This document shows positions 9,878-20,245 of a stretch of DNA of 64,000 bases, one piece after another. Position 1 is the first letter of the stretch; every line of letters starts with the position of its first letter. Made by a program: the position numbers and the translations under genes. The stretch spans positions 124,001 through 188,000 of the forward strand of contig NZ_SNUJ01000002.1 in the NCBI RefSeq assembly GCF_012027395.1. The letters run 5' to 3'. Under the pieces are notes generated by a model. It worked only from the letters and a program-made list of their open reading frames with translations. It was not told where the DNA came from and ran no database searches. Source of the stretch: Thermococcus sp. LS1. GTDB taxonomy: Archaea > Methanobacteriota_B > Thermococci > Thermococcales > Thermococcaceae.

Positions 9878-9928
9878 GGTTTCACTTTCAAAAAGCGCCC
9901 TTTGGGCGCTGAAATAAGATGTGAAACC
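9878..9928. repeat. Compound hairpin unit A
   Basis: Outer arms GGTTTCAC (9878-9885) and GTGAAACC (9921-9928) are perfectly complementary and enclose the hairpin AGCGCCC-TTT-GGGCGCT (9894-9910), extended by TTTC/GAAA with a small A bulge. Five T follow. This is the best-preserved of the three units. Confidence 0.75.
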
Positions 9929-10018
9929 TTTTTACCCGCTCATCTTCGAACAAACTCTAGTTAGAAAAGCCCTTGGGCAGTGCACGACTGTTCTCGGGCA
10001 ATTGTAAAAAAGGGCACT

Positions 10019-10058
10019 CTTTTGGTCAAGCTTTTCTAAAAGCTTGTTCGCCTGCGCG
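10019..10058. repeat. CTTTTGGT palindrome repeat, copy 2
   Basis: CTTTTGGTC followed by AAGCTTTT-CT-AAAAGCTT (10028-10045) and GTTCGCCTGCGCG, aligned with copy 1 at 9768-9807 over roughly 40 bp. The arm sequence differs in the outermost bases (TCAAGC versus TGAAGC), with both copies still palindromic in the core. Confidence 0.75.
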
Positions 10059-10059
10059 A

Positions 10060-10078
10060 CGTCGAGCAAAGCTCGACG
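10060..10078. repeat. 8-bp inverted repeat, GC-rich
   Basis: CGTCGAGC-AAA-GCTCGACG forms a perfect stem with a 3-nt loop immediately after the second CTTTTGGT repeat. It shares the short-loop design of the other palindromes in this island but not their sequence, and no T-run follows. Confidence 0.7.
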
Positions 10079-10099
10079 CGAGGGACGATAGTCTCGTAG

Positions 10100-10130
10100 A
10101 GTTTCATCAAAGTTAGTATGTCGCTTTTGG
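10100..10130 (+). repeat. AGTTTCATCAAAG repeat, copy 2
   Basis: Begins with the same 13 bases as 9511-9523 and continues TTAGTATGTCGCTTTTGG, loosely matching copy 1. In both copies a compound hairpin unit follows within about 110 bp, hinting at a larger duplicated module. Confidence 0.7.
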
Positions 10131-10180
10131 ATTGCTAATTCCTAGGAGTGGTTTCTACAATCAAAGGCCATTTTGCAGTA

Positions 10181-10228
10181 TTTCACTTCAATACGGCGCC
10201 CGAAGGACGTCAGAATAAAAATGAAACC
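10181..10228. repeat. Compound hairpin unit B (degenerate)
   Basis: TTTCACTTCAA, a central GGCGCCCGAAGGACGTC and AATGAAACC follow the same order and spacing as unit A, and the centre resembles the unit C hairpin GACGCCCGAAGGGCGTC with two changes. The stems are partly broken, so this copy looks older. Confidence 0.6.
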
Positions 10229-10405
10229 CTACAAATTGCCGTTTATATTGATAAACTCGTTGAGGAGTGCCATATTAGAGTTGCACGCTGTTCTGATTTT
10301 ATGTTATATGAGCAGTAAAAACTTTCCGCCAGCGCTTGCCAAAGGCAAGGGCTGATGGGATAAGGTTTATAAGATTCCTTCCTTACCAACCGTGAGGCGA
10401 GACCG

Positions 10406-10693
10406 GTGGAGCGAGAGATAACCGAGGAAAAGCTCCAGAAGTACTTTAGAATCACTGAGGAGGCGCTTAGGACGCTTGAGATAGCTGTCCACGAAAAGAG
10501 TCTTTTGAGGAGCGTTGCGGAGGACTTCCTCACTATGGCGAGGAGCTATTTTGAAGATGCTAAATACTACTACAAGAAAGGCGACTATGTAACGGCTTTC
10601 GCCGCGCTCAACTACGCCCACGGCTTTATCGATGCCGGAGTAAGACTCGGAGTCTTTAGGGGAGAAGACGATAGGCTATTTGCTTTTGGCTGA
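10406..10693 (+). CDS. DUF357-family protein
   Basis: A 95-aa, mostly helical protein matching the archaeal DUF357 pattern ([18 protein letters not shown]...[15 protein letters not shown]), a family of unknown function with a HEPN-like helical look. The GTG start at 10406 has only a weak upstream GAGGCGA; the TATA-like GGTTTATAAG around 10363 fits transcription just upstream. It sits 12 bp before the UPF0212 gene, forming a pair of conserved archaeal unknowns. Confidence 0.85.
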   Translation: MEREITEEKLQKYFRITEEALRTLEIAVHEKSLLRSVAEDFLTMARSYFEDAKYYYKKGDYVTAFAALNYAHGFIDAGVRLGVFRGEDDRLFAFG

Positions 10694-10705
10694 GAGGTGA
10701 GAGCG

Positions 10706-11086
10706 ATGGGAGATTACGTAGTCGTTTTGGAGGCGCCGATTATAGTCAGGGACGTTGAAACGAGTGAGGATGCCATAAACGTTGCTGTCTCGAAGGTTGC
10801 CAAAGCGCTCAACAAGGAAAAGCTCGACTTCGTGAGGGTGGAGATTGGCTACTCCCAGTGCCCGGTCTGCGGCGCCCACTTCGAGAGCGCTTTCGTGATC
10901 GGTTCGGTCGGACTCGTAGGCATGTACCTCACGATTAAGGTTTACAATGCCCAGACCATAGAGCACGCCGAGAGGATAGCGAAGGCCGTCATCGGGAAGG
11001 CCCTCAAGAAGGTTCCGCTCAAGGTTTATGAAATTAGGGAGCTGACCGAAGAGGAAGAGGGTGAAGGAGTGGAGTTTGAGGAGTGA
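10706..11086 (+). CDS. UPF0212/DUF555 family protein
   Basis: A 126-aa protein of the archaeal UPF0212 (DUF555) family. It carries a single CPVCGAHFESAF motif around residue 50, which could bind a metal in a dimer, and an acidic C-terminal tail (EEEEGEGVEFEE). Start ATG at 10706 follows GAGGTGA at 10693-10699. Function is unknown; co-transcription with the DUF357 gene is likely from the 12-bp spacing. Confidence 0.88.
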   Translation: MGDYVVVLEAPIIVRDVETSEDAINVAVSKVAKALNKEKLDFVRVEIGYSQCPVCGAHFESAFVIGSVGLVGMYLTIKVYNAQTIEHAERIAKAVIGKALKKVPLKVYEIRELTEEEEGEGVEFEE

Positions 11087-11092
11087 TTACGG

Positions 11093-11992
11093 CTATCCTG
11101 TCTTTTCTTCCTCAGTTCCGCTGAGATAAACAACGAGAGCCGCAAGACTGTCCAGCATGTACTTCACGAGACCAAGCAGCGCCAGAATTGCCGCGCTCCA
11201 AATGCCTAGGTAATGAGTATAAGCCGCCTCGAACAGCCAGCCGACGATCATAATTAGAAGGCCAAGCACGGTGTATCCACCGGGGCATCTTTTGGCGGTT
11301 CTTAGAATCTCCTCTATAGGGATAACAAGGCGCGTGAAGTAGTAGGTGGGGGTCACCAGTGAGAGTGCGGGCATTATCAGGAAAGCCACCAGCATTATTC
11401 CAAGCTCGCCGAAAATCGCCGCTAAAGGTAATGCGAGGATGACTCCGATTAGAAACACCGCCAGCAGGGTCGTCAACTCCGCTATAATCAGCCCAGGAAT
11501 TGATTTGAGTCCCTTCAAGAAGGCATCTTTAAGGACTGGCTCTGTGCCCTTCATGAGGAGGTATTCCGTGTCAACGAGAACGTAGTTGAAGTACAGCATC
11601 AGAACCGCCAGGAGGGGAAGAAGTGGAATCACCTTGTGAAGATCATCCAGTGTTCTTTTCCTAGCATCTTGAAACTTCTCGTATGTGTCTCTGTAAACCA
11701 CCAAACCTTTGTATGTTGTTGTCGAGGTGTTGGGACGGTAGTATTCGTTATCACAGGTCGCATTGATTCTCTCAAAGATGCCGGAATTCATTGAGTATAT
11801 CTGGTGGCAGACTATTGCATCGTGCTCCTTCACCATTTGCTTCTCAAAGGACTTCAGCTCGCTGTAATCTTTCATGAGGGGCTTGAAGATAGGGAAGAAC
11901 AAGACGTAGGTCACGAGAATGGCCAGCAGCAGGACTGCCCAGAACTTCCAACTATTAAGGGTTCTAATTAGACCGTTAGTTGGAATTGGCAT
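11093..11992 (-). CDS. Multi-pass membrane protein, unrecognised
   Basis: A 299-aa membrane protein. One helix lies near residues 17-37, followed by an extracytoplasmic stretch with Cys62 and Cys80 that might form a disulfide, and then four or five further helices from about residue 120 to the end. I do not recognise the family with certainty; the C-terminal half resembles the polytopic DUF4013-like proteins, one of which is encoded on the other side of pyrG (13717-14607). It converges on the UPF0212 gene with a 6-bp gap. Confidence 0.75.
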   Translation of the reverse strand: MPIPTNGLIRTLNSWKFWAVLLLAILVTYVLFFPIFKPLMKDYSELKSFEKQMVKEHDAIVCHQIYSMNSGIFERINATCDNEYYRPNTSTTTYKGLVVYRDTYEKFQDARKRTLDDLHKVIPLLPLLAVLMLYFNYVLVDTEYLLMKGTEPVLKDAFLKGLKSIPGLIIAELTTLLAVFLIGVILALPLAAIFGELGIMLVAFLIMPALSLVTPTYYFTRLVIPIEEILRTAKRCPGGYTVLGLLIMIVGWLFEAAYTHYLGIWSAAILALLGLVKYMLDSLAALVVYLSGTEEEKTG

Positions 11993-12085
11993 AGTTACAC
12001 CTGAAAAAAGTACATTGTGCCCTTCTTAAAATTTTCTGATGTTGGACCGCATCGGCCCTCAACAAAGCTTTTAAGCACTCACTAA

Positions 12086-14607
<2,522 letters not shown>

Positions 14608-14660
14608 ACCACCACCATGAAGAGTAAAGAGGGGAGGGATTTAAAAATCCTTCTAGAAAA

Positions 14661-14670
14661 GCTTATAAAC
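14661..14670 (+). promoter_or_regulatory. TATA box of the S8e gene
   Basis: GCTTATAAAC lies about 55 bp before the S8e start codon, which predicts a leader of roughly 30 nt holding the ATGAGGTGAGA ribosome site. Confidence 0.6.
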
Positions 14671-14722
14671 GAACCGCCCAAAGTGGCGATAGGTTGAAGA
14701 TTAAGCTCATGAGGTGAGATAA

Positions 14723-15115
14723 ATGGCTATCTGGCAGGGAAGGTCACTCAAGAAGCCTTCAGGTGGAAGGATTATCCTCGCTAGGAAGAAGAGGAAGAGG
14801 GAGCTTGGAAGGGAGCCCGCTTTCACGAAGGTTGCCGAGGAGAGGGAGAAGAAGAAGATAATCAGAACCTACGGTGGCAACAGGAAGATCAGGCTCATCG
14901 AGGCCCTCTACGCCAACGTCTTCGACGGTGGCAAGGGCAAGAAGGTCAAGATACTCAGCGTCGTTGAGAATCCGGCCAACAGGCAGTACGTCAGGAGGAA
15001 CATCATCACCAAGGGTGCCATCATCGAGACTGAGATTGGCAGGGCCATCGTCACCAGCAGGCCCGGCCAGCACGGCGTCGTTAACGCCGTCCTCATCAAG
15101 GAGGAGAACGCCTGA
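14723..15115 (+). CDS. rps8e: Ribosomal protein S8e
   Basis: A 130-aa small-subunit protein shared by archaea and eukaryotes. The N-terminus [16 protein letters not shown] and the segment [20 protein letters not shown] are diagnostic, and the length is normal for archaeal S8e. It is preceded by GAGGTGAGATAA. A T/C-rich tract directly after the stop probably ends the transcript. Confidence 0.98.
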   Translation: MAIWQGRSLKKPSGGRIILARKKRKRELGREPAFTKVAEEREKKKIIRTYGGNRKIRLIEALYANVFDGGKGKKVKILSVVENPANRQYVRRNIITKGAIIETEIGRAIVTSRPGQHGVVNAVLIKEENA

Positions 15116-15247
15116 TTTCTCCTTCTTCCTTTGGATGTGCCCTTTTAGCTTTCCTTTAGATGCTCGGTTCTGACGCCTCTGTGTCAACTTTTCATGAGTT
15201 CCAAACCCTTATATGGTATGGCGACTAATTTACAATGATGGTGTCTC

Positions 15248-16174
15248 ATGGAGAATGAATATTCCCGAGCTGAGAAGGTACTTGCAACCCTTTTTGTCAT
15301 TTTCCTCCTTCTGGCGAGCATCAACTTTCTTCGAGAGCTTGAACGCATCCCTGCGGAGCCAAACTATTCTGATTACCAGGCCAAGTACGGAATAGACGAG
15401 CTCCTCGACAATCAGAGCAGGCTACTTACCCTGGAACGGGAGCTATTCAAAACGTATCAAGTGGCCGAAAACAACCTGACTGAGGCGGAGAGGGTTTACC
15501 TCTTCAAGCGCGAGGAGTACCGCCTGGCCATTGAGAGCGGCAATGTCACGGAGGAGCTGAGACAGGAATACCTTCAGGCAAAGGAGAACTACGAAAGGGC
15601 ATACGCGAGGTATTTGGCAGCTAAAGGGGCTTATGAGGATGTTCACCAGCAGCTGGTGGAGCTTAATGCGCGTATAGGTGAACTGAGTGCAAAAACCTGG
15701 GACGAGTACAATCGGGAGTATCAGATTTACAGGCTCAAAGTCCTGGCGCTAAAGCTCCTCTTCGCCCTGCCGATTTTCATAATCTCGTTTCTGCTCTTCA
15801 GAAAGCGCAGGAACATCTACACAACCTCTCTGATAGCCTACTCTTCACTGCTGCTCATCTACCTAATCCTCTCAGCGATATGGAGCACAATCCAGATGAT
15901 AGGGCTGAGTCTGTTCGGAGCAGGAGCTTCAGCTGCTGCGCTCTACTACCTGAGGAAGGAGTACCTCAAGCCTGAGAGAGTTTACAGGCGCAGGATAGGA
16001 CAGAACAGGTGCTACCGCTGCGGATTTCCGGTTAAGGACGACTACCTCTACTGCCCCAACTGCGGGGCAAAGCTGAAGGAAAAGTGCGAGAACTGTGGGG
16101 CAATGAGACCGCTCTATCTGGAGTTCTGCCCCTACTGCGGCGTCAAGGTTGAGAAGATGGGAAAAGAGAGCTAG
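15248..16174 (+). CDS. Membrane protein with coiled coil and double zinc ribbon
   Basis: A 308-aa protein with an unusual arrangement: an N-terminal membrane helix (about 10-27), a long charged segment likely to form a coiled coil (about 50-155), two or three membrane helices (about 170-240), then a cytosolic tail with zinc-ribbon motifs, CYRCGFPVKDDYLYCPNCG and CENCG...CPYCG. The ribbons resemble the double zinc-ribbon modules of regulatory or scaffold proteins. I do not recognise a function. It is convergent with the NOG1-like GTPase gene, overlapping it by 4 bp. Confidence 0.75.
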   Translation: MENEYSRAEKVLATLFVIFLLLASINFLRELERIPAEPNYSDYQAKYGIDELLDNQSRLLTLERELFKTYQVAENNLTEAERVYLFKREEYRLAIESGNVTEELRQEYLQAKENYERAYARYLAAKGAYEDVHQQLVELNARIGELSAKTWDEYNREYQIYRLKVLALKLLFALPIFIISFLLFRKRRNIYTTSLIAYSSLLLIYLILSAIWSTIQMIGLSLFGAGASAAALYYLRKEYLKPERVYRRRIGQNRCYRCGFPVKDDYLYCPNCGAKLKEKCENCGAMRPLYLEFCPYCGVKVEKMGKES

Positions 16175-17247
16175 AACTCCTCTTCCCTGAACTTCCTCAG
16201 CTCCTTCTCCATTATTTTCCGCGCCTGCTCCTCGACCATTGGCTGTACCAGCTCTATGACGCGCCTCTTGAGCTCGTCCAGCCCCTCGCCGTTCAGTGCT
16301 GAAATCCTCAGCGGCTCAAGGCCTTTGCTCTTAACGAACTCCTCGACCTGCTTAATCTTCTCCTCGTCGGCGATGTCCACCTTGTTGAGGACGACTATGA
16401 ATGGGAAGTCTTTGAACTCTTCGTAAATCTCCTCGAAGAGGTGCATCTGCTCCTCAATGGGGAAGCCGCAGTATTCCGACGGGTCGAAGATATAGACTAT
16501 CACTCTCCCAAGGTGCTTCAAAGCGAGAATTGCCTGCCTTTCGATTTCGTTCCTCTCACTCAGCGGCCTGTCAAGCAGTCCTGGGGTATCAATGACCTGG
16601 TACTTGAGGTAGTGCTCCTCGAACTGGCCGACGTTGATGCCCTTCGTGGTGAACGGGTAGCTGGCAACTTCAGGCTTCGCGTTGGTCAGGGCCCTCAGCA
16701 GGGTGCTCTTGCCAACGTTTGGATGGCCGGCTATGACAACGGTTGGAAGCTCGAGATCAACGACTGGCAGGTCCTTCAGAACGTTCCTTGCCTGGTTGAG
16801 GTATTCCAAATCATCGCCTATCTCTTTGATTATGTCGGCAACACGGCCGTAGAACTGCCGTCTAAGCTTAGCTATTTCATCGGGGTCTCTGGAGTAGCGT
16901 ATCTTTTCAACGTATCTCTGCTCGAGGTTCCTTATCGTCTTTATCGCCCAGTTGACGTGGGCCAGCGAGCGGTGGAACTGGTCTCGGTCGACGAGCGTGT
17001 CAACCAGGTCCTGGTAGAACTTCGGAAGCGTTGAAACGCCCGGCGTTCTGTCGAGTATCTTTCTGAGGTTGTCCCTCACAACATTGGAGACCGTTCTAAC
17101 CCTGAGCTCCTCCCTCTGCCTGGCCTTGCTCACCCTGTTGCCCTTGGGGGTGAATGCTGAGGCGGCTTTTTCAGCCCTTCGGAAGGCCTTATCGATGAGC
17201 TCGTCAGCGGTAAGGACGGTCGGCATCTTCTCGAATGGGTTCTTCAT
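16171..17247 (-). CDS. NOG1-type GTP-binding protein
   Basis: A 358-aa OBG/NOG1-family GTPase. A helical N-terminal NOG1 domain (residues 1-155) precedes the G domain: G1 is GHPNVGKST, G3 is DTPG, G4 is NKVD, and the C-terminal part is helical. Eukaryotic Nog1 acts in 60S subunit assembly, so a role in large ribosomal subunit maturation is inferred; the archaeal form lacks the long eukaryotic C-terminus. The ATG at 17247 is preferred because GAGGTGA lies 6 nt upstream; a GTG at 17256 would overlap that site. Confidence 0.9.
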   Translation of the reverse strand: MKNPFEKMPTVLTADELIDKAFRRAEKAASAFTPKGNRVSKARQREELRVRTVSNVVRDNLRKILDRTPGVSTLPKFYQDLVDTLVDRDQFHRSLAHVNWAIKTIRNLEQRYVEKIRYSRDPDEIAKLRRQFYGRVADIIKEIGDDLEYLNQARNVLKDLPVVDLELPTVVIAGHPNVGKSTLLRALTNAKPEVASYPFTTKGINVGQFEEHYLKYQVIDTPGLLDRPLSERNEIERQAILALKHLGRVIVYIFDPSEYCGFPIEEQMHLFEEIYEEFKDFPFIVVLNKVDIADEEKIKQVEEFVKSKGLEPLRISALNGEGLDELKRRVIELVQPMVEEQARKIMEKELRKFREEEF

Positions 17248-17309
17248 CTCTCTCACCTCTCCTTTTCTCTCGCGGTGGTTAGCTTTTCGGCTGGGTATTT
17301 AAAGGTTCG

Positions 17310-18116
17310 CTAGAGCTCTACCGTTTTGCCCACGTGAAGGTGCTCTATTCTATCCCCAAGTCTCGCCTTCAGATAGGCGTAGGAGTCTATGTCCGTGCAG
17401 TGGCCTGCGTAGAGCTTTTCGGCGTCAATTTTCTCAACTACGTCATCAAGGAGCTCTTTGCTCGCACCGAGGAGATGCAGCCCTCCGATTAGGGCTTTAA
17501 CGGGCTTCCCCAAAACGTCTTCGGCGTGCCAGGCTATGTTAAGAACTCCGGAATGGCCGCAGCCAGTGATAACTGCAGCGCTCTCTCCCAGGTCGACTAT
17601 GAGAGCCATGTCGTCCCTAACGGGGTCTTTGATGAGCTCCCCTTTCTCTTCGAGATAGCCTACCGCCCTGTCCCAGGTTCTTCTCTCGATTTCGCCGGAG
17701 CTGATGAAGCCAGGCGCGAACTCGAGGGGCTTCTCGCTTAAAATAAACTCGGCTCCAAGAGCTTCAAGCTCTCCCCTCGTGAACGGAATCCCTATATCGC
17801 GCCTGTGTGGCTTAAGTGCTATTCTCCTCCGGAATATCTCTGGATGAGCTATCACCTTGATAGGTTTTCCCCTCGTTTCGAGGAACACTTTAAGCCCGCC
17901 CGTGTGGTCGTAGTGACCGTGGGTGATGAATATGTAATCGATTTCTCTTGGCTTTACTCCGAGTTCCTCCATGTTGTTGAGGAGAATCCTCCCGTCCGTC
18001 CCTGTATCAACGAGAACCCTAACTTCCCGGTGTTCCACCAGGACAGAGAAGCCATGCGCTCCGAGGAGGCCCTTTTTAAAACCCGAATTATTTTCGTAGA
18101 GAACCGTCAGTTTCAT
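17310..18116 (-). CDS. Metallo-beta-lactamase-fold hydrolase (COG1237 type)
   Basis: A 268-aa metallo-beta-lactamase-fold protein with the metal motif THGHYDHTGG near residue 65 and further His residues in GCGHSGVLN and GGLHLLG. It matches COG1237, whose archaeal members are sometimes labelled as a dihydropterin-ribofuranosylaminobenzene phosphate synthase. That label rests on thin evidence, yet it is interesting because folP-like and beta-RFAP synthase genes are also in this window (43-45 kb). It is divergent from the uppP operon with a 57-bp spacer. Confidence 0.85.
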   Translation of the reverse strand: MKLTVLYENNSGFKKGLLGAHGFSVLVEHREVRVLVDTGTDGRILLNNMEELGVKPREIDYIFITHGHYDHTGGLKVFLETRGKPIKVIAHPEIFRRRIALKPHRRDIGIPFTRGELEALGAEFILSEKPLEFAPGFISSGEIERRTWDRAVGYLEEKGELIKDPVRDDMALIVDLGESAAVITGCGHSGVLNIAWHAEDVLGKPVKALIGGLHLLGASKELLDDVVEKIDAEKLYAGHCTDIDSYAYLKARLGDRIEHLHVGKTVEL

Positions 18117-18173
18117 ATCACTCCCTCGAAAAGTTTATGTTCTCGTAGGGTTAAAACCTTTCACGTGGTCACC

Positions 18174-18989
18174 ATGGTATATTTGAATGACTACTCTCTC
18201 CCCTTGATTTCGGGCATCATCGTTGCACTGTCCTCGTGGCTTCCAATCAGCCCTGAAGGGTATTCCGTAAAGCTAATGTTCCAGAGTATGGACCCACTGT
18301 ACAAAAGCTACCTTGTCCCCGCTTACCTGGGGATTTTGTTCGCCGTCCTGTTCCATTTTCGAGAAAAAATAGCCACAGGCGCCCAAAAGGCCATCAGGAT
18401 GAGCATTGATCCGGATGGAAAGTTCGTCTTTTATTCCTCTCTGTTTACAGTTCTCATCGGGTATCCGGTGGTTGTGGGACTTCCGGAAATCCTCAGCCCA
18501 AAGACCGCGGACCTAATTAACGCCATTCTCGGCCTGATCATAATTACCGCCGGATTTTTAATGACCAGACGCCTTAGCGTCCCCCTGAGGGACGTTAATA
18601 ATCGTCTTCGAGAGAATGAAGATGAACCCACACTCATCGACTCCCTGGTTGTCGGTTTGGCTCAGGGAATTTCTCTTATTGGGGGCATATCGAGGAGCGG
18701 ACTCACTTTAACGGTCCTCCTGAGCACGGGGGCGAGCGTAAAACGCGCCCTTGAGCTGAGCTTTCTCGTCGCCCCGGTGTACCTCGTTATGCGGCTTGCG
18801 TTTATAGAGAGCTGGGATCCGGACCTCCCAGTGGCCCTTCTCTTTACCGCATTCCTCGCATCTTTCGCTACAAGCATTCTCACGATGAACCTCCTTCTCA
18901 GGCTCGCGGAGTCCTTGAATAGGAGGGCCTTCCTTATACTCTTCGGTTCAATCGCGGTGATTGTCTACATCCTGGGGGTGATCTTTTGA
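18174..18989 (+). CDS. UppP/BacA-like polyprenyl diphosphate phosphatase
   Basis: A 271-aa polytopic membrane protein of the UppP family, which dephosphorylates polyprenyl diphosphate to recycle the lipid carrier of glycan assembly. The two family motifs are visible: SSWLPISPEGY near residues 20-30 and the GISRSG block near residue 170. It has about eight helices. The open frame extends far upstream but overlaps the opposing gene; ATG at 18174 has the first membrane-protein-like sequence and a CACCATGG context. Its last 4 bp (TTGA) overlap the next gene's start. Confidence 0.85.
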   Translation: MVYLNDYSLPLISGIIVALSSWLPISPEGYSVKLMFQSMDPLYKSYLVPAYLGILFAVLFHFREKIATGAQKAIRMSIDPDGKFVFYSSLFTVLIGYPVVVGLPEILSPKTADLINAILGLIIITAGFLMTRRLSVPLRDVNNRLRENEDEPTLIDSLVVGLAQGISLIGGISRSGLTLTVLLSTGASVKRALELSFLVAPVYLVMRLAFIESWDPDLPVALLFTAFLASFATSILTMNLLLRLAESLNRRAFLILFGSIAVIVYILGVIF

Positions 18990-20245
18990 AGGCTGTAGTG
19001 CTCGCCGCTGGAAAAGGTGAAAGGCTGAGGCCTCTCACAGACGACAGGCCGAAGGTTGTCCTCAAGGTTGCCAACAGGCCGATAATCGAGTACGTTCTCG
19101 AAAACCTCGACCCGTTTGTGGACGAGTTCATCCTGATAGTCAGATACCAGAAAGAGAAGCTGATTGAAGCCCTCGGAGACGAGTTCAACGGAAAGCCGAT
19201 AACCTACGTTGACCAGCTTGAAGGGGAGGGAACTGCCAAGGCTATAGAGTCGGCTAAGGATTATATTGAAGGAGAAGAGTTCATAGTTGCCAACGGTGAC
19301 ATCTACTTTGAGATAGATGGCATTAAGGAGCTCATCCAGGCCTTCAAGAAGGAAAAGGCAGATGCCGCGTTACTGGTTAAAGAGTTTGAGGATCTGAGTC
19401 ACTTCGGAAAGATAGAGGTAGATGGAAACCTCGTCAAGGCTGTGCTGGAAAAGCCCGGAAAGGTCTCCGGATACGCGAATCTCGGCGTCTATATCTTCAA
19501 ACCCGATGTTTTTGAATTCATCTCAAAAACGCCCCTGAGCAAGCGCGGGGAGTACGAGATAACCGACACGCTGAACCTTATGATAAAAGCCGGAAAAAAG
19601 GTAACCTACGCGGCCTATTCCGGCTACTGGAACGACGTTGGAAGACCGTGGAACCTCCTCGAGCTCAACGAGTACCTCCTAAAGAATAAGCTGAAGCACG
19701 AGATTAGGGGCATAGTGGAGGAAGGTGCGACTCTCGTTCCCCCTGTTGAGATTGGTGAGGGGACCGTCGTTAGGAGCGGTGCCTATATCATCGGCCCCGT
19801 GAAGATTGGAAGGAACTCCCGTATTGGCCCTAACTGCTTCATAAGGCCATACACAAGCATTGGTGAGGGCTGTCACATTGGAAACGCCGTCGAAGTGAAA
19901 AATTCCATAATCATGGACCACAGCAACGCTCCCCACCTCAACTATGTGGGGGACTCGATAATAGGGGAAAACACAAACCTTGGCGCTGGAACGATCACCG
20001 CAAACCTCAGACACGACAAGGGCAACATAAAGGTCGAGATAAAGGGCAAACTCGAGGACTCTGGAAGGAGAAAGCTTGGGGCGATAATAGGCCACAACGT
20101 CAAGGTGGGCATAAACGTGACCATCTACCCTGGCAGGAAGATAGGCAGCAACTCCTTCGTCGGACCGGGGGTTGTTGTGGATAAAAACATACCAAGCAAC
20201 AGCCTTGTGGTAGTGAAGCAAGAAAAGATGGTGATGGAAAGATGA
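18986..20245 (+). CDS. GlmU-like sugar-phosphate nucleotidylyltransferase/acetyltransferase
   Basis: A 419-aa two-domain enzyme. The N-terminal nucleotidyltransferase starts VVLAAGKGERLRPLTDDRPK and has the Asp of the metal site in VANGDIYF; from about residue 240 a left-handed beta-helix with hexapeptide repeats follows (VKIGRNSRIGPNC and similar), with a GlmU-like NYVGDSIIGENTNLGAGT segment. By analogy to Sulfolobus tokodaii ST0452 it may make UDP-GlcNAc from amino-sugar phosphate. TTG is the start codon, supported by GGGGGTGAT at 18974 and the TTGA overlap with uppP. Confidence 0.9.
   Translation: MKAVVLAAGKGERLRPLTDDRPKVVLKVANRPIIEYVLENLDPFVDEFILIVRYQKEKLIEALGDEFNGKPITYVDQLEGEGTAKAIESAKDYIEGEEFIVANGDIYFEIDGIKELIQAFKKEKADAALLVKEFEDLSHFGKIEVDGNLVKAVLEKPGKVSGYANLGVYIFKPDVFEFISKTPLSKRGEYEITDTLNLMIKAGKKVTYAAYSGYWNDVGRPWNLLELNEYLLKNKLKHEIRGIVEEGATLVPPVEIGEGTVVRSGAYIIGPVKIGRNSRIGPNCFIRPYTSIGEGCHIGNAVEVKNSIIMDHSNAPHLNYVGDSIIGENTNLGAGTITANLRHDKGNIKVEIKGKLEDSGRRKLGAIIGHNVKVGINVTIYPGRKIGSNSFVGPGVVVDKNIPSNSLVVVKQEKMVMER

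Larger units (their letters stand above)
9491..10390. repeat. Non-coding repeat island downstream of tRNA-Val
   Basis: About 900 bp without any credible reading frame, in a window where most gaps are below 150 bp. It is more AT-rich than its surroundings and contains at least four kinds of repeated or palindromic sequence, listed separately: a 10-bp-arm palindrome next to the tRNA, three related compound-hairpin units, two copies of a CTTTTGGT-AAGCTTTT palindrome, and two copies of an AGTTTCATCAAAG repeat. It could be a graveyard of small non-autonomous elements or a structured RNA locus. No repeated tRNA 3' end (attachment site) was found at its far side. Confidence 0.8.

Noticed and set aside
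10173-10355. Small gene inside the repeat island
   Set aside because: The 60-codon frame spans a hairpin unit, lacks a ribosome site and its product shows no sensible composition.
9491-10390. CRISPR array
   Set aside because: Repeats are few, unequal in spacing and differ from one another; there is no repeat-spacer regularity and no cas gene in the window.
9413-10405. Integrated element using tRNA-Val as attachment site
   Set aside because: No integrase fragment and no duplicate of the tRNA 3' end was found near the distal border of the repeat island.
17805-18173. N-terminal extension of the UppP-like protein
   Set aside because: The extension overlaps the opposing hydrolase gene almost entirely and has no membrane-protein or family similarity; ATG 18174 is better.
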